64,000 bases of DNA from Niallia taxi (GCF_032818155.1 NZ_CP102590.1:124001-188000), one strand, 5' to 3'. Counted from the stretch's first letter, positions 17,354 through 26,002 are shown. The notes: generated from the sequence alone by a model not told the origin. Made by a program: numbers and translations.

Positions 17354-17536
17354 GCGTAAATATATGTTGAACTCTTAAGGGAATAGTGAAATAATTTTAT
17401 TAGTATAAAACTGGTTTGTGAGAGAGATGGTTGAAGTAATTGCTGCTAAAAATGTGTCTTCATTTTCAAAGATACCTTTATGTACTTATTATTTAGGCCG
17501 TCTTAAAGTAGGATTATTTAAAAGGGAAGGTATTAT

Positions 17537-17749
17537 ATGAGAATAATTCATTTGCTACTAGCCATCGTAATAATAGTTATAGGCAGTGTTTTTAGCAGTA
17601 TCACTTTTAATGACGAATTAACTAATACAATCATTATAAAAACAATTGGAATTATTGTACTTATTGGCGGTGCTTACTATCTTAAGAAAAAGGTAGTTAT
17701 GCGAAAAAAGCCAGCAATAATATTAAAGGACAGGGACAATGAAGGTTAA
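17537..17749 (+). CDS. Small two-helix membrane protein, unrecognised
   Basis: 70 residues: helix 1 at about 3-21 (IIHLLLAIVIIVIGSVF), helix 2 at about 31-48, then a basic tail KKKVVMRKKPAI. Preceded by AAGGGAAGG at suitable spacing and overlapping the following GNAT gene by 11 nt, so probably co-translated with it. No family recognised. Confidence 0.6.
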   Translation: MRIIHLLLAIVIIVIGSVFSSITFNDELTNTIIIKTIGIIVLIGGAYYLKKKVVMRKKPAIILKDRDNEG

Positions 17750-18287
17750 TATTAGATTCTATGAAATATCAGATGCTCACATGAAGCTGCAGCTGGAATT
17801 AAACAATAAAGAGCATTTCGAAAGATGGTCACCAATTAAACCAAGTGAAACGTTTTATACTTTAGAGGGCCAAACAGATTGGATTGAAAAAAGTAGAGAA
17901 AAAGCAAAAAATGATGAAAGATACGATTTTGGTATTTTCCTAGAAGCAGAATTAATTGGTGCAATCAACTTTTTCTTTGTCGAGAGAGGCCCAAAGCAAA
18001 CGTGCATGGTAGGATACCAGTTAGACTCCAAGCATAATGGAAAAGGCTATATGCAGCAGGCTTTAACGGAAGGATTGAAAATCATCTTTACAGAATTGAA
18101 TTTTCATCGGGTAATCGCAGGTGTTAGCCCGCAAAATCCTGGTTCGATTAGAGTGTTGGAAAAGGCCGGATTTGTGCAAGAAGGCTTAGAGCGGAAGAGT
18201 CTATTGATAGATGGAGAATGGCGTGATCATATCCTTATGGCAATACTGGAAGAGGACTTTACCCATCATCCACAAAGGAGTTTCTAA
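17739..18287 (+). CDS. GNAT family N-acetyltransferase (RimJ/RimL-like)
   Basis: 182 residues with the acetyl-CoA binding region at about 85-125 (VGYQLDSKHNGKGYMQQAL, a Gly-rich pyrophosphate loop) and the C-terminal signature NPGSIRVLEKAGFVQEGLERK typical of RimJ/RimL-type acetyltransferases. It probably acetylates a protein N-terminus or a small amine. Overlaps the small membrane gene upstream and is followed by a terminator. Confidence 0.9.
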   Translation: MKVNIRFYEISDAHMKLQLELNNKEHFERWSPIKPSETFYTLEGQTDWIEKSREKAKNDERYDFGIFLEAELIGAINFFFVERGPKQTCMVGYQLDSKHNGKGYMQQALTEGLKIIFTELNFHRVIAGVSPQNPGSIRVLEKAGFVQEGLERKSLLIDGEWRDHILMAILEEDFTHHPQRSF

Positions 18288-18310
18288 ACTGTTCTTACAA
18301 TAATAAAGAA

Positions 18311-18345
18311 AATGGCTGTCCGTTAGCGGATAAGCCGTTTTTTTG
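18311..18345 (+). terminator. Intrinsic terminator after GNAT gene
   Basis: Interrupted stem GGCTGTCCG / CGGATAAGCC followed by seven Ts. Confidence 0.7.
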
Positions 18346-18449
18346 CTTTTGAGGAATTCATGTTTATAAACAAGACAAGCAACCCTTTAAGCAGACAATA
18401 ATTTTTAATTTACTGTTTACTTAAAGGGGGAGATTATTTAACAAATAAT

Positions 18450-18599
18450 TTATTTTCGTTTCTTGCCTGCTTTAGCTGCTTCTGTATTAGGAACAGATTG
18501 TGGAGAATGGTGCTCTGCACTTCCTCCGTTCGAAGGCCCATATGTATGAGCATCATCAGTGACTTTTGCTCCTTCTAAGAAATCATCTTTTGTTTTCAT
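18450..18599 (-). CDS. Small hydrophilic protein (49 aa), unrecognised
   Basis: An ORF of 49 codons preceded by an excellent GGAGGTGAAAGAG. The product starts MKTKDDFLEGAKVTDD and ends AAKAGKKRK; it is rich in Gly, Ser, His and Lys and looks intrinsically disordered. Composition and length resemble minor spore proteins of bacilli, but no known family motif is visible, so a spore role is only a guess. Confidence 0.6.
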   Translation of the reverse strand: MKTKDDFLEGAKVTDDAHTYGPSNGGSAEHHSPQSVPNTEAAKAGKKRK

Positions 18600-18683
18600 C
18601 TCTTTCACCTCCCATATTGTTAGTATGTGATTTCATATTCATATTATTAGTTGGATTTGGATGGAGCAGGTAAAAATAAATTG

Positions 18684-18714
18684 AAAGACCCCACTCAATA
18701 GAGTAGGGTCTTAT
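18684..18714 (-). terminator. Hairpin terminator of the nitroreductase gene
   Basis: Stem AAGACCC..ACTC / GAGT..GGGTCTT located 47 nt after the nitroreductase stop on the minus strand; T tract is short. Confidence 0.6.
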
Positions 18715-18760
18715 CATAAATGTATTGATTGTTTATCATGACTTCAAAAGAAGTGGTGCT

Positions 18761-19399
18761 TTATCTCCATTCTGTAATCGTATCAACAGGCAGACGATAA
18801 GATTGGAAGCCTTCATTTGCAGCTTTACCAATTGTTAGCAGCATAATTGGAATATAACGATCCTTTTCTAAACCAAAGCTTTCGGCAATTTGGTCTTTTT
18901 CATAACCGCCGATTGGATTTGTATCATAACCATGTGCACGAGCAACTAGCATAAGCTGCATGGAAACAAGACCAGCATCAAGCATGATAGTATCCTTCAT
19001 TACATCATCTGACATATTTGCGTAGTAAGGTGTGAATGCGTTTATTTGAGCATCCTTAACTTCTTGAGGCATGTAGCCAAGCTCAACAGCATTACTGTAG
19101 ATTTCTTCAGCATAATCAAAGTTTTTCTTGTCTCCGAAAATAGCAATTACTGCAGACGAGCTTAATACTTTCTCTTTATTAAATCTAGATAGAGGAGCTA
19201 GCTTTTCTTTACCTTCTTCCGTATCAATCACTACAAAGCGCCAAGGCTGCATATTAATGGAAGAGGGAGCTTTGGAAGCTTTCTCTAAAATTTCGCTCAT
19301 TTCCTCACGGCTGATTTTTACTGTTGGATCATATACTTTAATGGAACGACGACCATATACAATTTCATTGAAGTCATTTGTTTTTTGGAATTTACTCAT
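18761..19399 (-). CDS. Nitroreductase family FMN oxidoreductase
   Basis: 212 residues. FMN-binding signatures include YGRRSIKVYDP near the N-terminus, KAPSSINMQPWRFVV, and the C-terminal NPIGGYEKDQIAESFGL plus PIMLLTIGKA typical of the NfnB/YodC branch. Expected activity is NAD(P)H-dependent reduction of nitro compounds, quinones or similar electrophiles. ATG 19399 follows AAAGGAG by 12 nt; the in-frame extension to 19468 runs through the operator repeats and is not coding. Three operator-like repeats upstream suggest strong repression by a redox- or electrophile-sensing regulator. Confidence 0.9.
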   Translation of the reverse strand: MSKFQKTNDFNEIVYGRRSIKVYDPTVKISREEMSEILEKASKAPSSINMQPWRFVVIDTEEGKEKLAPLSRFNKEKVLSSSAVIAIFGDKKNFDYAEEIYSNAVELGYMPQEVKDAQINAFTPYYANMSDDVMKDTIMLDAGLVSMQLMLVARAHGYDTNPIGGYEKDQIAESFGLEKDRYIPIMLLTIGKAANEGFQSYRLPVDTITEWR

Positions 19400-19426
19400 A
19401 ATATAATAATTCTCCTTTAATATTAT

Positions 19427-19468
19427 TTGATGTATCAATAGTTGACTTATCAATAATTGATATATCAA
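19427..19468. promoter_or_regulatory. Three phased 12-bp palindromes upstream of nitroreductase
   Basis: TTGATGTATCAA (19427), TTGACTTATCAA (19442) and TTGATATATCAA (19457) repeat every 15 bp. The first and third differ only at the centre; the third is a perfect palindrome. They lie between the likely promoter and the start codon. No regulator gene is adjacent, so the binding protein is unknown. Confidence 0.6.
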
Positions 19469-19741
19469 ATAATATTATATTTTTGCTTCGATTGCAATCA
19501 AAAAGTATTGGAAAGATGTAATTTGCATTTTTTAAAAGGAAAAACCGAAGTTAAAAGACAAAATTAGCAAAAAAGAAGAACAGTGTTCATGGTAAAGGTG
19601 GTATGAAGAGCAATAATTTTATAATATTTGGATAGTTTTAAATAATTGTAATAGAAATATAGTTTTTTCTATTATAAACTGTTATAGCAGTACTATTTAT
19701 TACTAATAATTCATTTGGTAAACAGAAAAGGAAGAAATAAT

Positions 19742-20110
19742 ATGAAATTATTTAAACGAATGATTTTAAAACGTCCTGCCGAAAAACGGCTTATCTATTT
19801 TTATACAATAGTATCTATGGATGAGCAGGTTTGGTTGCTGCGCGATGAAAATGGTGATTTGTTAACGCTGGAAGAAGAGGGCGATTTTGAATTTTCATTG
19901 CCTGTTTGGCCAAGGAGAAGCTTTGCGGAGATGGAGGCTGAAGTGATAGGTGGGAAGTATGAGGCATTCAACATTCCATTGAATGAGTTTATGGATGATT
20001 TACTTGTTGAAATAGAAAAGGATAATGGCGTGGCTGCCATATTTCCAAGTGAAAAAGGGGCAATCCTGCAAACTCGTGATGAGATAAAAGAAATGCTTCG
20101 TAATATATAA
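19742..20110 (+). CDS. DUF2750 family protein
   Basis: 122 residues, cytosolic. The pattern RLIYFYTIVSMDEQVWLLRDENGDLLTLEEE, then FSLPVWPRRSFAEM fits DUF2750, whose members share the VWLLRDE and LPVWP segments. ATG 19742 is preferred because AAGGAAG is just upstream; the ORF extends to 19715 in frame without a good site. No function is known for the family. It stands alone between two terminator-like regions. Confidence 0.7.
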   Translation: MKLFKRMILKRPAEKRLIYFYTIVSMDEQVWLLRDENGDLLTLEEEGDFEFSLPVWPRRSFAEMEAEVIGGKYEAFNIPLNEFMDDLLVEIEKDNGVAAIFPSEKGAILQTRDEIKEMLRNI

Positions 20111-20156
20111 AGGTTTTTTTACTTTTTCTCTTGAAATAAAAGTAGCATGATTGGTA

Positions 20157-20194
20157 AAAAGGGGCTAATTCAATCCATTAGTCCCTTTTTTGTT
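20157..20194 (+). terminator. Intrinsic terminator
   Basis: GGGGCTAAT / ATTAGTCCC stem with seven-nt loop then TTTTTT, 46 nt after the DUF2750 gene. Confidence 0.85.
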
Positions 20195-20312
20195 TTCTAA
20201 GATTATTAGCCCATTTATTAAAATGGTACTTGAATTAATGTAAAGTGTATTATACATTGTGTATAAGAAACTTTACCTTATGTCAAACTAAATATACAAA
20301 GGGTGATGATGG

Positions 20313-20759
20313 ATGACTTATCAAGAAAAGAAAAGTATTGTATCAATAGTCAGTGCTGTAATCATTTTTGTATCATTTTCTTTTTGGATGTACCCACAAT
20401 ATCCAATAGGGGGTGTGCTAGAAGATCAGTTTCTTCACTTTTGGGGCAGATTCGTTCTGCTTTTGACACTAGTTTCCATTATTGCACATATCATTATCAG
20501 CATTATTTTTAACATCATATTTAGTGTAACAACTAAAGAAAAGCAGCCATCATTTGAAGATGAGCTCGACAAGTTAATTGCGCTTAAAGCAAATCGAAAT
20601 TCCTTCTTTATTTTTATCCTCGGTTTTCTTTCATCAATGACAGCATTAGTAATTTCACAACCATTGCAAGTAATGTTTATCATCCTAATTATTTCAGGTT
20701 TCCTTGCTGATGTAACTGGATCAGTTACAAAATTTTATCATTACCGGAAAGGAGTTTAA
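20313..20759 (+). CDS. Four-helix membrane protein of an XRE-linked pair
   Basis: 148 residues with four hydrophobic helices in two pairs (about 8-26, 42-70, 93-112, 116-135) separated by an acidic cytosolic loop SFEDELDKLIALKANR. The arrangement resembles DUF2178-like proteins that are encoded just before a small XRE repressor in many Firmicutes. The next gene starts 1 nt after this stop. An inverted repeat GTAAAG (20240) / CTTTAC (20271) lies in the promoter region and may be the repressor's site. Confidence 0.65.
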   Translation: MTYQEKKSIVSIVSAVIIFVSFSFWMYPQYPIGGVLEDQFLHFWGRFVLLLTLVSIIAHIIISIIFNIIFSVTTKEKQPSFEDELDKLIALKANRNSFFIFILGFLSSMTALVISQPLQVMFIILIISGFLADVTGSVTKFYHYRKGV

Positions 20760-20760
20760 T

Positions 20761-20979
20761 ATGGGAAAGCATCTTGTCGGCAATCATATTAGAAGATTGC
20801 GATTTAACCATAATGAAATGACACAGCAGCAATTGGCTGACAAGGCAGGCGTGACAAGACAAACTATTGTGGCACTCGAAAAAGGTAACTACTCCCCATC
20901 TTTAGAATTAGCCTTTCGTATTGCCCATGCTTTTGATTTGCCATTAGAAGAAGTTTTCTTTTACGAAAAAGACAATTAA
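20761..20979 (+). CDS. Small XRE/Cro-type HTH regulator
   Basis: 72 residues consisting of one HTH_3 domain: NHIRRLRFNHNEMTQQQLADKAGVTRQTIVALEKGNYSPSLE with the usual ending LPLEEVFFYEKD. Such short regulators paired with a membrane protein usually autoregulate their operon. GGAG lies 8 nt upstream of the ATG, inside the end of the preceding gene. Confidence 0.92.
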   Translation: MGKHLVGNHIRRLRFNHNEMTQQQLADKAGVTRQTIVALEKGNYSPSLELAFRIAHAFDLPLEEVFFYEKDN

Positions 20980-21038
20980 TAATTTTTTAGTTGTGCGGTT
21001 TCAACGTTTTTGAATTTATTAACGAGAAGGGGATTTTT

Positions 21039-21755
21039 ATGAATTCAAACAAAAAAGCTGCTAGATTAGTCGGAATTCTGTTTATACTTGCTGCCGTTAC
21101 AGCAGTCATAGGGCTATTACTATATGATCCGATTCTAAATGAATCAGATTATCTTACTGCAGGTGCTGAACATTCAAGACAGGTAGTATTAGGGGCAGTT
21201 TTGGAATTAATACTTGTTGTATCAGCAGTTGGTACTGCTACAACGATGTATCCGATATTGAAAAAGTATGATGGAACAATCGCACTTTGGCATGTTTGCT
21301 TCCGGTTTCTTGAGGCTGTTGTTATTATAATCGGAATAATCAGCGTGTTGGCATTACTAACATTAAGCCAGGAATATATAGCGGGTGGTGCGCAAAATTC
21401 TTCTGCCTTTGAAGCATCTGGAACCGTACTAAAAGCGATACATGAATGGACATTTTTACTTGGTCCGAATTTCATGCTTGGCATCAACACAATGATGTAT
21501 AGTTTTATCTTTTATAAATCGAAGCTCGTACCGCGGTTTATCCCTATAATAGGAATGACAGGTGGAGCGCTCGTATTTATTTGTTCTATTTTAGTAATGT
21601 TTGATGTGATTGAACAAGTTTCAGTCTGGGGTGCTTTATTAGCTATGCCGGTAGCAGCTAATGAAATGATTCTAGCAGTTTGGCTTATTACTAAAGGCTT
21701 TAATGATGCCCCACTTCTAAAAATGATAAAAGAGAAACAAAATATGAGCAGTTAA
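21039..21755 (+). CDS. DUF4386 family membrane protein
   Basis: 238 residues with six hydrophobic helices. N-terminal MNSNKKAARLVGILFILAAVTAVIG, the central GGAQNSSAFEASGTVLKAIHEWTFLLGPNFMLGIN and YKSKLVPRFIPIIGMTGG match the DUF4386 pattern (conserved Lys-Leu-Val-Pro-Arg loop). ATG 21039 follows GAAGGGGA. Function unknown. It is 59 nt after the XRE gene and could be read through from it. Confidence 0.8.
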   Translation: MNSNKKAARLVGILFILAAVTAVIGLLLYDPILNESDYLTAGAEHSRQVVLGAVLELILVVSAVGTATTMYPILKKYDGTIALWHVCFRFLEAVVIIIGIISVLALLTLSQEYIAGGAQNSSAFEASGTVLKAIHEWTFLLGPNFMLGINTMMYSFIFYKSKLVPRFIPIIGMTGGALVFICSILVMFDVIEQVSVWGALLAMPVAANEMILAVWLITKGFNDAPLLKMIKEKQNMSS

Positions 21756-21792
21756 TATTATCGGTTTAATAAACGATTGTTCATTTATCTGC

Positions 21793-21834
21793 AAAAAGCC
21801 TGCTGGTTGAAATGAAAAACAGCAGGCTTTTTGA
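21793..21834. terminator. Bidirectional intrinsic terminator
   Basis: Perfect 13-bp stem AAAAAGCCTGCTG / CAGCAGGCTTTTT between the DUF4386 gene and the convergent LacI gene. Confidence 0.9.
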
Positions 21835-21851
21835 TGTTTGGATGATACTCT

Positions 21852-22892
21852 TCATTTTGATGAAGAAAAAGCAATGCAGGAATTTCGTTGAATGATTTCT
21901 GTATTCACAAGGGTTTGTGTTCCGCCATAATTATTGCTAGAAATGGATTGAACAAGCTTTTCCACTGCTGTTTTTGCCAGTACATCTTTTCTGACTTGAA
22001 CAGTTGTTAATTCAGGACTAATAATGTTTGCTTCATATATATTGTCAAAGCCTAAGACAGAAACTTGTTCAGGTACTTTAATGCCAAGCTCATGCAATGT
22101 TTTAATTGTACTTATCGCCATATAATCATTTTCGCAAAAAAACGCTGACGGAAGACTTTTAAGGCTTGCAATTGATTTTTTTAATGATTCTTGAGATAAA
22201 ACCTGCATCGGTGCAACCTCAAAAACGTACGATCCATTCAAGCTAAGTCCATTTTTGTCCAACGAATGCAGGAATCCTGCCTCTCTTTTTGAAAAATTGT
22301 ATATACGTTCATTTGATTTAATAAAGCCAATTTTTCGATGACCTAGCTTGTACAAAAACTCTCCAGCTTGAAATCCGCCTAGAAAATTATTTATGGACAC
22401 AAAGCTCATTTTAGAAGCTTCGAATAAAGTATCCAACACAACAATGTTAGGGTGTATGGATTCAACTTCTTCAATCTTCTCTAGCGGCAGGTCTGTTCCC
22501 AACAGAAGAATACCTGCTGATTCTTGGTCTGCTTCCAATTGAGATAGGTTACTTTCTAGTTCATGTATGTTTATTGAAGATATGGCTAATGTATATCCAT
22601 TTTCCCTCACAATATCAGTCAAATAATTAAGCAGTTCTCTAAAGAAAGGCTGGGAATCGTATTGGTCTGTAATTACATCTGTATTTTTACAAGCGACAAA
22701 GCGAATAATATGGTTCTTCTTTAAAGGGCTATCATTCCTTTTTTTAACGGTTCTAGGTGTATAGCCGTGAATAGCTGCTGTTTTTAAGATATGCTCCTTT
22801 GTTTGTTCACTGATGCCAGGTTTATTATTAAATGCCAAAGAAACAGCTGATTTAGAAACACCGGCTAATTTTGCGATATCATCGATTTTCAA
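21852..22892 (-). CDS. LacI/GalR family transcriptional regulator
   Basis: 346 residues. HTH with hinge at 1-60 (KIDDIAKLAGVSKSAVSLAFNNKPGISEQTKEHI), then a periplasmic-binding-protein-like effector domain ending in the VSVLGFDNI and LTTVQVRKDVLAKTAVEKL signatures. TTG start with GGAGGAATACGA upstream. No sugar genes are adjacent: the neighbour across the 390-nt gap is cutC, divergently oriented, so its regulon is unclear. The effector pocket resembles that of sugar-binding members, but the ligand cannot be named. Confidence 0.92.
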   Translation of the reverse strand: MKIDDIAKLAGVSKSAVSLAFNNKPGISEQTKEHILKTAAIHGYTPRTVKKRNDSPLKKNHIIRFVACKNTDVITDQYDSQPFFRELLNYLTDIVRENGYTLAISSINIHELESNLSQLEADQESAGILLLGTDLPLEKIEEVESIHPNIVVLDTLFEASKMSFVSINNFLGGFQAGEFLYKLGHRKIGFIKSNERIYNFSKREAGFLHSLDKNGLSLNGSYVFEVAPMQVLSQESLKKSIASLKSLPSAFFCENDYMAISTIKTLHELGIKVPEQVSVLGFDNIYEANIISPELTTVQVRKDVLAKTAVEKLVQSISSNNYGGTQTLVNTEIIQRNSCIAFSSSK

Positions 22893-23282
22893 TCGTATTC
22901 CTCCTATATATACTATCGTTCCTTAATTATACCACCACTATTCTATTTAGTTTAGTATAGTTTAGTAAAACAATGGGAGGGAAAAAACATATTGCTTATA
23001 AATTATTTTATTATTTATAACTAATGATGCATGTAAGTGTATAACTATTTGCCGATTAAACTTTTGAAATTGAATGAGCTTTTAGAGGATGGATGTTTTA
23101 AGTTTATATTATTTTGGTAGCCTGCTTCTTTTTATTCTGTATTCCTTTTATTAGGATTTTTTTATACAAGTGCTTATTAGAGAGTTGTTTTAATAAAAGA
23201 TTTGAAAAAACGCTTACAACGCGATATGGTGTTAACAGGTTAACTAGCAGTTTTAGGTTTAGTAATTTTAGGAGATGAATGT
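22893..23282. promoter_or_regulatory. Long divergent region between LacI gene and cutC, with cre-like site
   Basis: 390 nt without a convincing gene. It holds TTTAGT repeats near 22950-22965 that may be promoter/operator DNA for the LacI gene, and a cre-like 14-mer AAAAAACGCTTACA at 23205-23218 that matches TGWNANCGNTNWCA except for the first two bases, 65 nt before cutC. Either CcpA or the LacI protein could bind it. Confidence 0.35.
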
Positions 23283-23927
23283 ATGGAAAGTGTTGTATTA
23301 AAAGAATTTTGTGCAGAAAACCTGACCAACATTCCTGCTGCAATAAAAGCGGGAGCAAAAAGAATTGAACTTTGTGACAACTTAGCTGTAGGGGGAACGA
23401 CTCCATCTTATGGGGTAATTAAAAAAGCGGTTGAGATAGCCCATAATGCCGGTGTCACGGTTATGACTATGATCAGACCAAGAGGTGGAAGCTTTGAATA
23501 TAGTCATGCAGAGGCAGAGATAATGGCAAATGATATTGAAATATGTGTGCAGCTTGGTTCCGATGGGGTTGTATTTGGGTGCTTGGAGAATGGGTGGATT
23601 GATGAAGAGTTGACTTCTCAGTTGATAAGTAAATCAGAAGATATGGAAATCACTTTTCATATGGCATTCGATGAATTATCAGAAGAAGATCAGTTTAAAG
23701 CAATTGATTGGCTTGCTGAAAAGAAGGTTAGCAGAATTTTGACACATGGTGGCAGTGCAGACCAGAGCATTGAAGCTAACTTCCCACATCTAAAGAAGCT
23801 AATTAAATATGCAGGTGACCGGATTATTATCTTACCAGGTGCTGGTGTTAATTATCAAAACTTAGAAGGTCTATTAGATGCTTTGCAGGTGAAAGAAGCA
23901 CATGGAACAAAAATAGTAAAGCTATGA
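23283..23927 (+). CDS. cutC: CutC family protein
   Basis: 214 residues, a TIM-barrel CutC protein. Family marks: EFCAENLTNIPAAIKAGAKRIELCDNLAVGGTTPS at the N-terminus, MIRPRGGSFEYS, VFGCLENGWID, TFHMAFDE and ILTHGGSADQSIE. CutC was linked to copper tolerance, though the enzymatic role is unproven. ATG 23283 follows AGGAGATGAAT. Slightly shorter than the E. coli form, as in other Firmicutes. Confidence 0.92.
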   Translation: MESVVLKEFCAENLTNIPAAIKAGAKRIELCDNLAVGGTTPSYGVIKKAVEIAHNAGVTVMTMIRPRGGSFEYSHAEAEIMANDIEICVQLGSDGVVFGCLENGWIDEELTSQLISKSEDMEITFHMAFDELSEEDQFKAIDWLAEKKVSRILTHGGSADQSIEANFPHLKKLIKYAGDRIIILPGAGVNYQNLEGLLDALQVKEAHGTKIVKL

Positions 23928-23942
23928 TGAGTATATTAAAGT

Positions 23943-23975
23943 ATCCCCCTTCCACAAAATTGGAAGGGGATATTT
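23943..23975. terminator. Bidirectional intrinsic terminator
   Basis: ATCCCCCTTCC / GGAAGGGGAT stem between convergent cutC and EamA genes; the T run is short. Confidence 0.75.
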
Positions 23976-24851
23976 CTACTTATCTTCTTTAATAACGAAT
24001 AACACACCTATTAAAATCAGGATAGAACCTATCCAAAACATAAAGCCGATTTTTTCATCTAATAACAGCCAACCAAGCAATGTTCCCACTACTGGCTGAA
24101 AGAAGAAATAAATTCCGCCGCTTGAGGCATTAAGCATTTGTAATCCACGGTTCCAAAGAAGAAAGCCGCCTGCTGTTGAGATAATACCTAAATATAATAG
24201 TCCGCCCCAAATAGTCGGATGAGTCAGTTGTATCATATTCAACTCAGGTAAACGCGGTAAAACAAATGGTGTTAGCACAATAAGTGCGACCAAAATAGAA
24301 TAGGTTGTTACTACAATTTGCGAGTAACTGCTTGGAATGCGTTTCACTAGAACAGACATAAGTGCCCATGTTAAGGCAGCAATCACAAGAGAAACCCCGC
24401 CAAGTGTGCTGGACAAATTGATATCCCCTATGCCAACAATAAGAATAACTCCTATTGTGGCAAGGCATACTGAGATTCCTTTTTTAATAGTTAAGCTTTC
24501 TTTAAGAATGAGGCGGGCAAAAATAACCATAAATGCAGGTGTTGAAGCTGTGATGATTGCCCCCATTTGCGCTGTTGACAGCATCGTCCCTGTTTCTTGT
24601 GCAACAATCGAAATCGCATTGCCTATAATCCCAATGGCAACGATTATCCAAATAAAACGCTTTTCGATTCGCCATTTTTGTTTTGTCACAAATCCTATGA
24701 GGAGAAGTGTCAAAATAGCAATTAAATAGCGCAACCACACAAGCTCAAGTGGGGGAATAACCGCCACCACAATCTTCACGACAACATACATGCCGCCCCA
24801 AATACTAGAAGCAAGAATTAAATATAAGGAACCTAATAAGGTGTTTTTCAT
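23976..24851 (-). CDS. EamA/DMT family transporter under translational attenuation
   Basis: 291 residues with ten hydrophobic helices in two EamA repeats (about 5-138 and 150-285). Second-repeat features include TWALMSVLVKRIP and the conserved end PVVGTLLGWLLLDEKIG. Such proteins export amino acids or other metabolites. The Shine-Dalgarno GGAGGG (24865-24860) is the 3' arm of a hairpin, and a short leader ORF lies upstream, so translation is probably induced when a ribosome pauses on the leader. Substrate unknown; an export role for a compound that disturbs translation or amino acid balance is inferred. Confidence 0.88.
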   Translation of the reverse strand: MKNTLLGSLYLILASSIWGGMYVVVKIVVAVIPPLELVWLRYLIAILTLLLIGFVTKQKWRIEKRFIWIIVAIGIIGNAISIVAQETGTMLSTAQMGAIITASTPAFMVIFARLILKESLTIKKGISVCLATIGVILIVGIGDINLSSTLGGVSLVIAALTWALMSVLVKRIPSSYSQIVVTTYSILVALIVLTPFVLPRLPELNMIQLTHPTIWGGLLYLGIISTAGGFLLWNRGLQMLNASSGGIYFFFQPVVGTLLGWLLLDEKIGFMFWIGSILILIGVLFVIKEDK

Positions 24852-24861
24852 TTTTTATACC

Positions 24862-24902
24862 CTCCGATATTTTGTTTAAGGTCAAAGTTGCCCCTATCGG
24901 AG
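24862..24902 (-). promoter_or_regulatory. RBS-sequestering hairpin of the EamA gene
   Basis: On the minus strand CTCCGATA (24902-24895) pairs perfectly with TATCGGAG (24869-24862), burying the GGAGGG site 8 nt before the start codon. The left arm can alternatively pair with a GGAG just after the leader-peptide stop codon, giving two exclusive folds. Confidence 0.65.
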
Positions 24903-24923
24903 AGATTCAGTCATTTCCCTCCA

Positions 24924-24980
24924 TTAGAAGCTGAAGGGTACTGCTGGTACGTCATTTTCAAATAAAGGAGTCCAATACAT
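24924..24980 (-). CDS. 18-codon leader peptide upstream of the EamA transporter
   Basis: MYWTPLFENDVPAVPFSF followed by TAA. It has a strong GAGGTGAG at 6 nt before ATG, better than most genes here, and ends 73 nt before the transporter start. Position ahead of an RBS-hiding hairpin is the classic layout of translational attenuators. Rich in Pro and Phe; three Pro codons could favour stalling. The inducer is unknown. Confidence 0.65.
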   Translation of the reverse strand: MYWTPLFENDVPAVPFSF

Positions 24981-25033
24981 GTTTTTCTCACCTCATATCA
25001 CTTAGTGTATTACTTATATCCTATCGTATTTTA

Positions 25034-25894
25034 CTAGATTTTCACAGAGGAAAACCTAGAAAGATATTGATATACTCCATCTTCATCACAAGTGAATTCT
25101 GTTACATCATTAACGATTTTTTTGATCGGCTCTGCAGCATTTTTCATTGCTACCGCATAATCAACAAACTCAAACATTGGCAGATCATTATAACTATCCC
25201 CAATTGCTAAAATGTCTTCTTCTAATATCCCGAAATGAGCCAGCATCTGCTTAATGCCAGTTGCTTTATTTACATTTGCGTACATCAATTCCACATTATG
25301 GCTTGAAGAAGTTGACGTAGTAAAGTCAGTTTCTTGCTTTAGTTCGTTAAGTATATCTTTCCATTCATTAATATGCTCTTTTGTTCTTGCAAAGAAATAA
25401 AACTTCGAAAACATATTTCCTTCAATAGAATCCTTCCAAGCAATCTCTTCTTTTATTGCTTGTTTACGTGAAAGCCATTCATTAATCTCAACACCTTCGG
25501 GCTGTGGATCTCTAATCTCGTTTTGAACATAATCTTTATCTTGATTTAATGTGATACGTGCTGAATCGTATGGAAAAAGCTCGTAATATATTTTATTTAG
25601 TCTTGCCTTTTCAATAACTGATTCAACTAATTCGCGAGAAAGGGAATGCTGAAACACAGGCTTATCCTCGATATATCCTGCCATTCCATTTGATGTAATA
25701 AAGCCATCTACCTGGAATCCTTCCGGAACTAGTTCGGCTATCTCATCGAATGCTCTTCCTGTCGCAATAAATACAAAGATTCCTTGTTCCCGTAAATTAT
25801 CAATAATTTCTTTCGTTTTCAAGCTGACTTTATTAAATGAAGTTAAAATTGTACCATCCATATCTAAAAAAATTGCTTTAGGTTTAAAAGACAA
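25034..25894 (-). CDS. Cof-type HAD superfamily phosphatase
   Basis: 286 residues. HAD motif I is FLDMDGTIL with the nucleophile and general-acid Asp pair, motif II is FIATGR, and motifs III/IV are seen as KATGIKQ and ILAIGDSYNDLPMFE. A large C2-type cap fills the middle. It dephosphorylates sugar phosphates or cofactors such as flavins. TTG at 25894 is chosen because GGAGGA sits 6 nt upstream; the longer ATG start at 25933 lies ahead of that site. Confidence 0.9.
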   Translation of the reverse strand: MSFKPKAIFLDMDGTILTSFNKVSLKTKEIIDNLREQGIFVFIATGRAFDEIAELVPEGFQVDGFITSNGMAGYIEDKPVFQHSLSRELVESVIEKARLNKIYYELFPYDSARITLNQDKDYVQNEIRDPQPEGVEINEWLSRKQAIKEEIAWKDSIEGNMFSKFYFFARTKEHINEWKDILNELKQETDFTTSTSSSHNVELMYANVNKATGIKQMLAHFGILEEDILAIGDSYNDLPMFEFVDYAVAMKNAAEPIKKIVNDVTEFTCDEDGVYQYLSRFSSVKI

Positions 25895-26002
25895 GGTTAT
25901 TCCTCCTATATTGCACTGTTTATTTGTGAGCATTTTTCGTAAGTCTCCATATTATAACGACTATTTACAGTTAATTGTAAACCATTTTGCCTATATACTT
26001 CG

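Noticed and set aside
20303..20512. 69-codon plus-strand ORF overlapping the start of the membrane protein gene
   Set aside because: The frame beginning at 20313 encodes a coherent four-helix protein; the other is a shadow.
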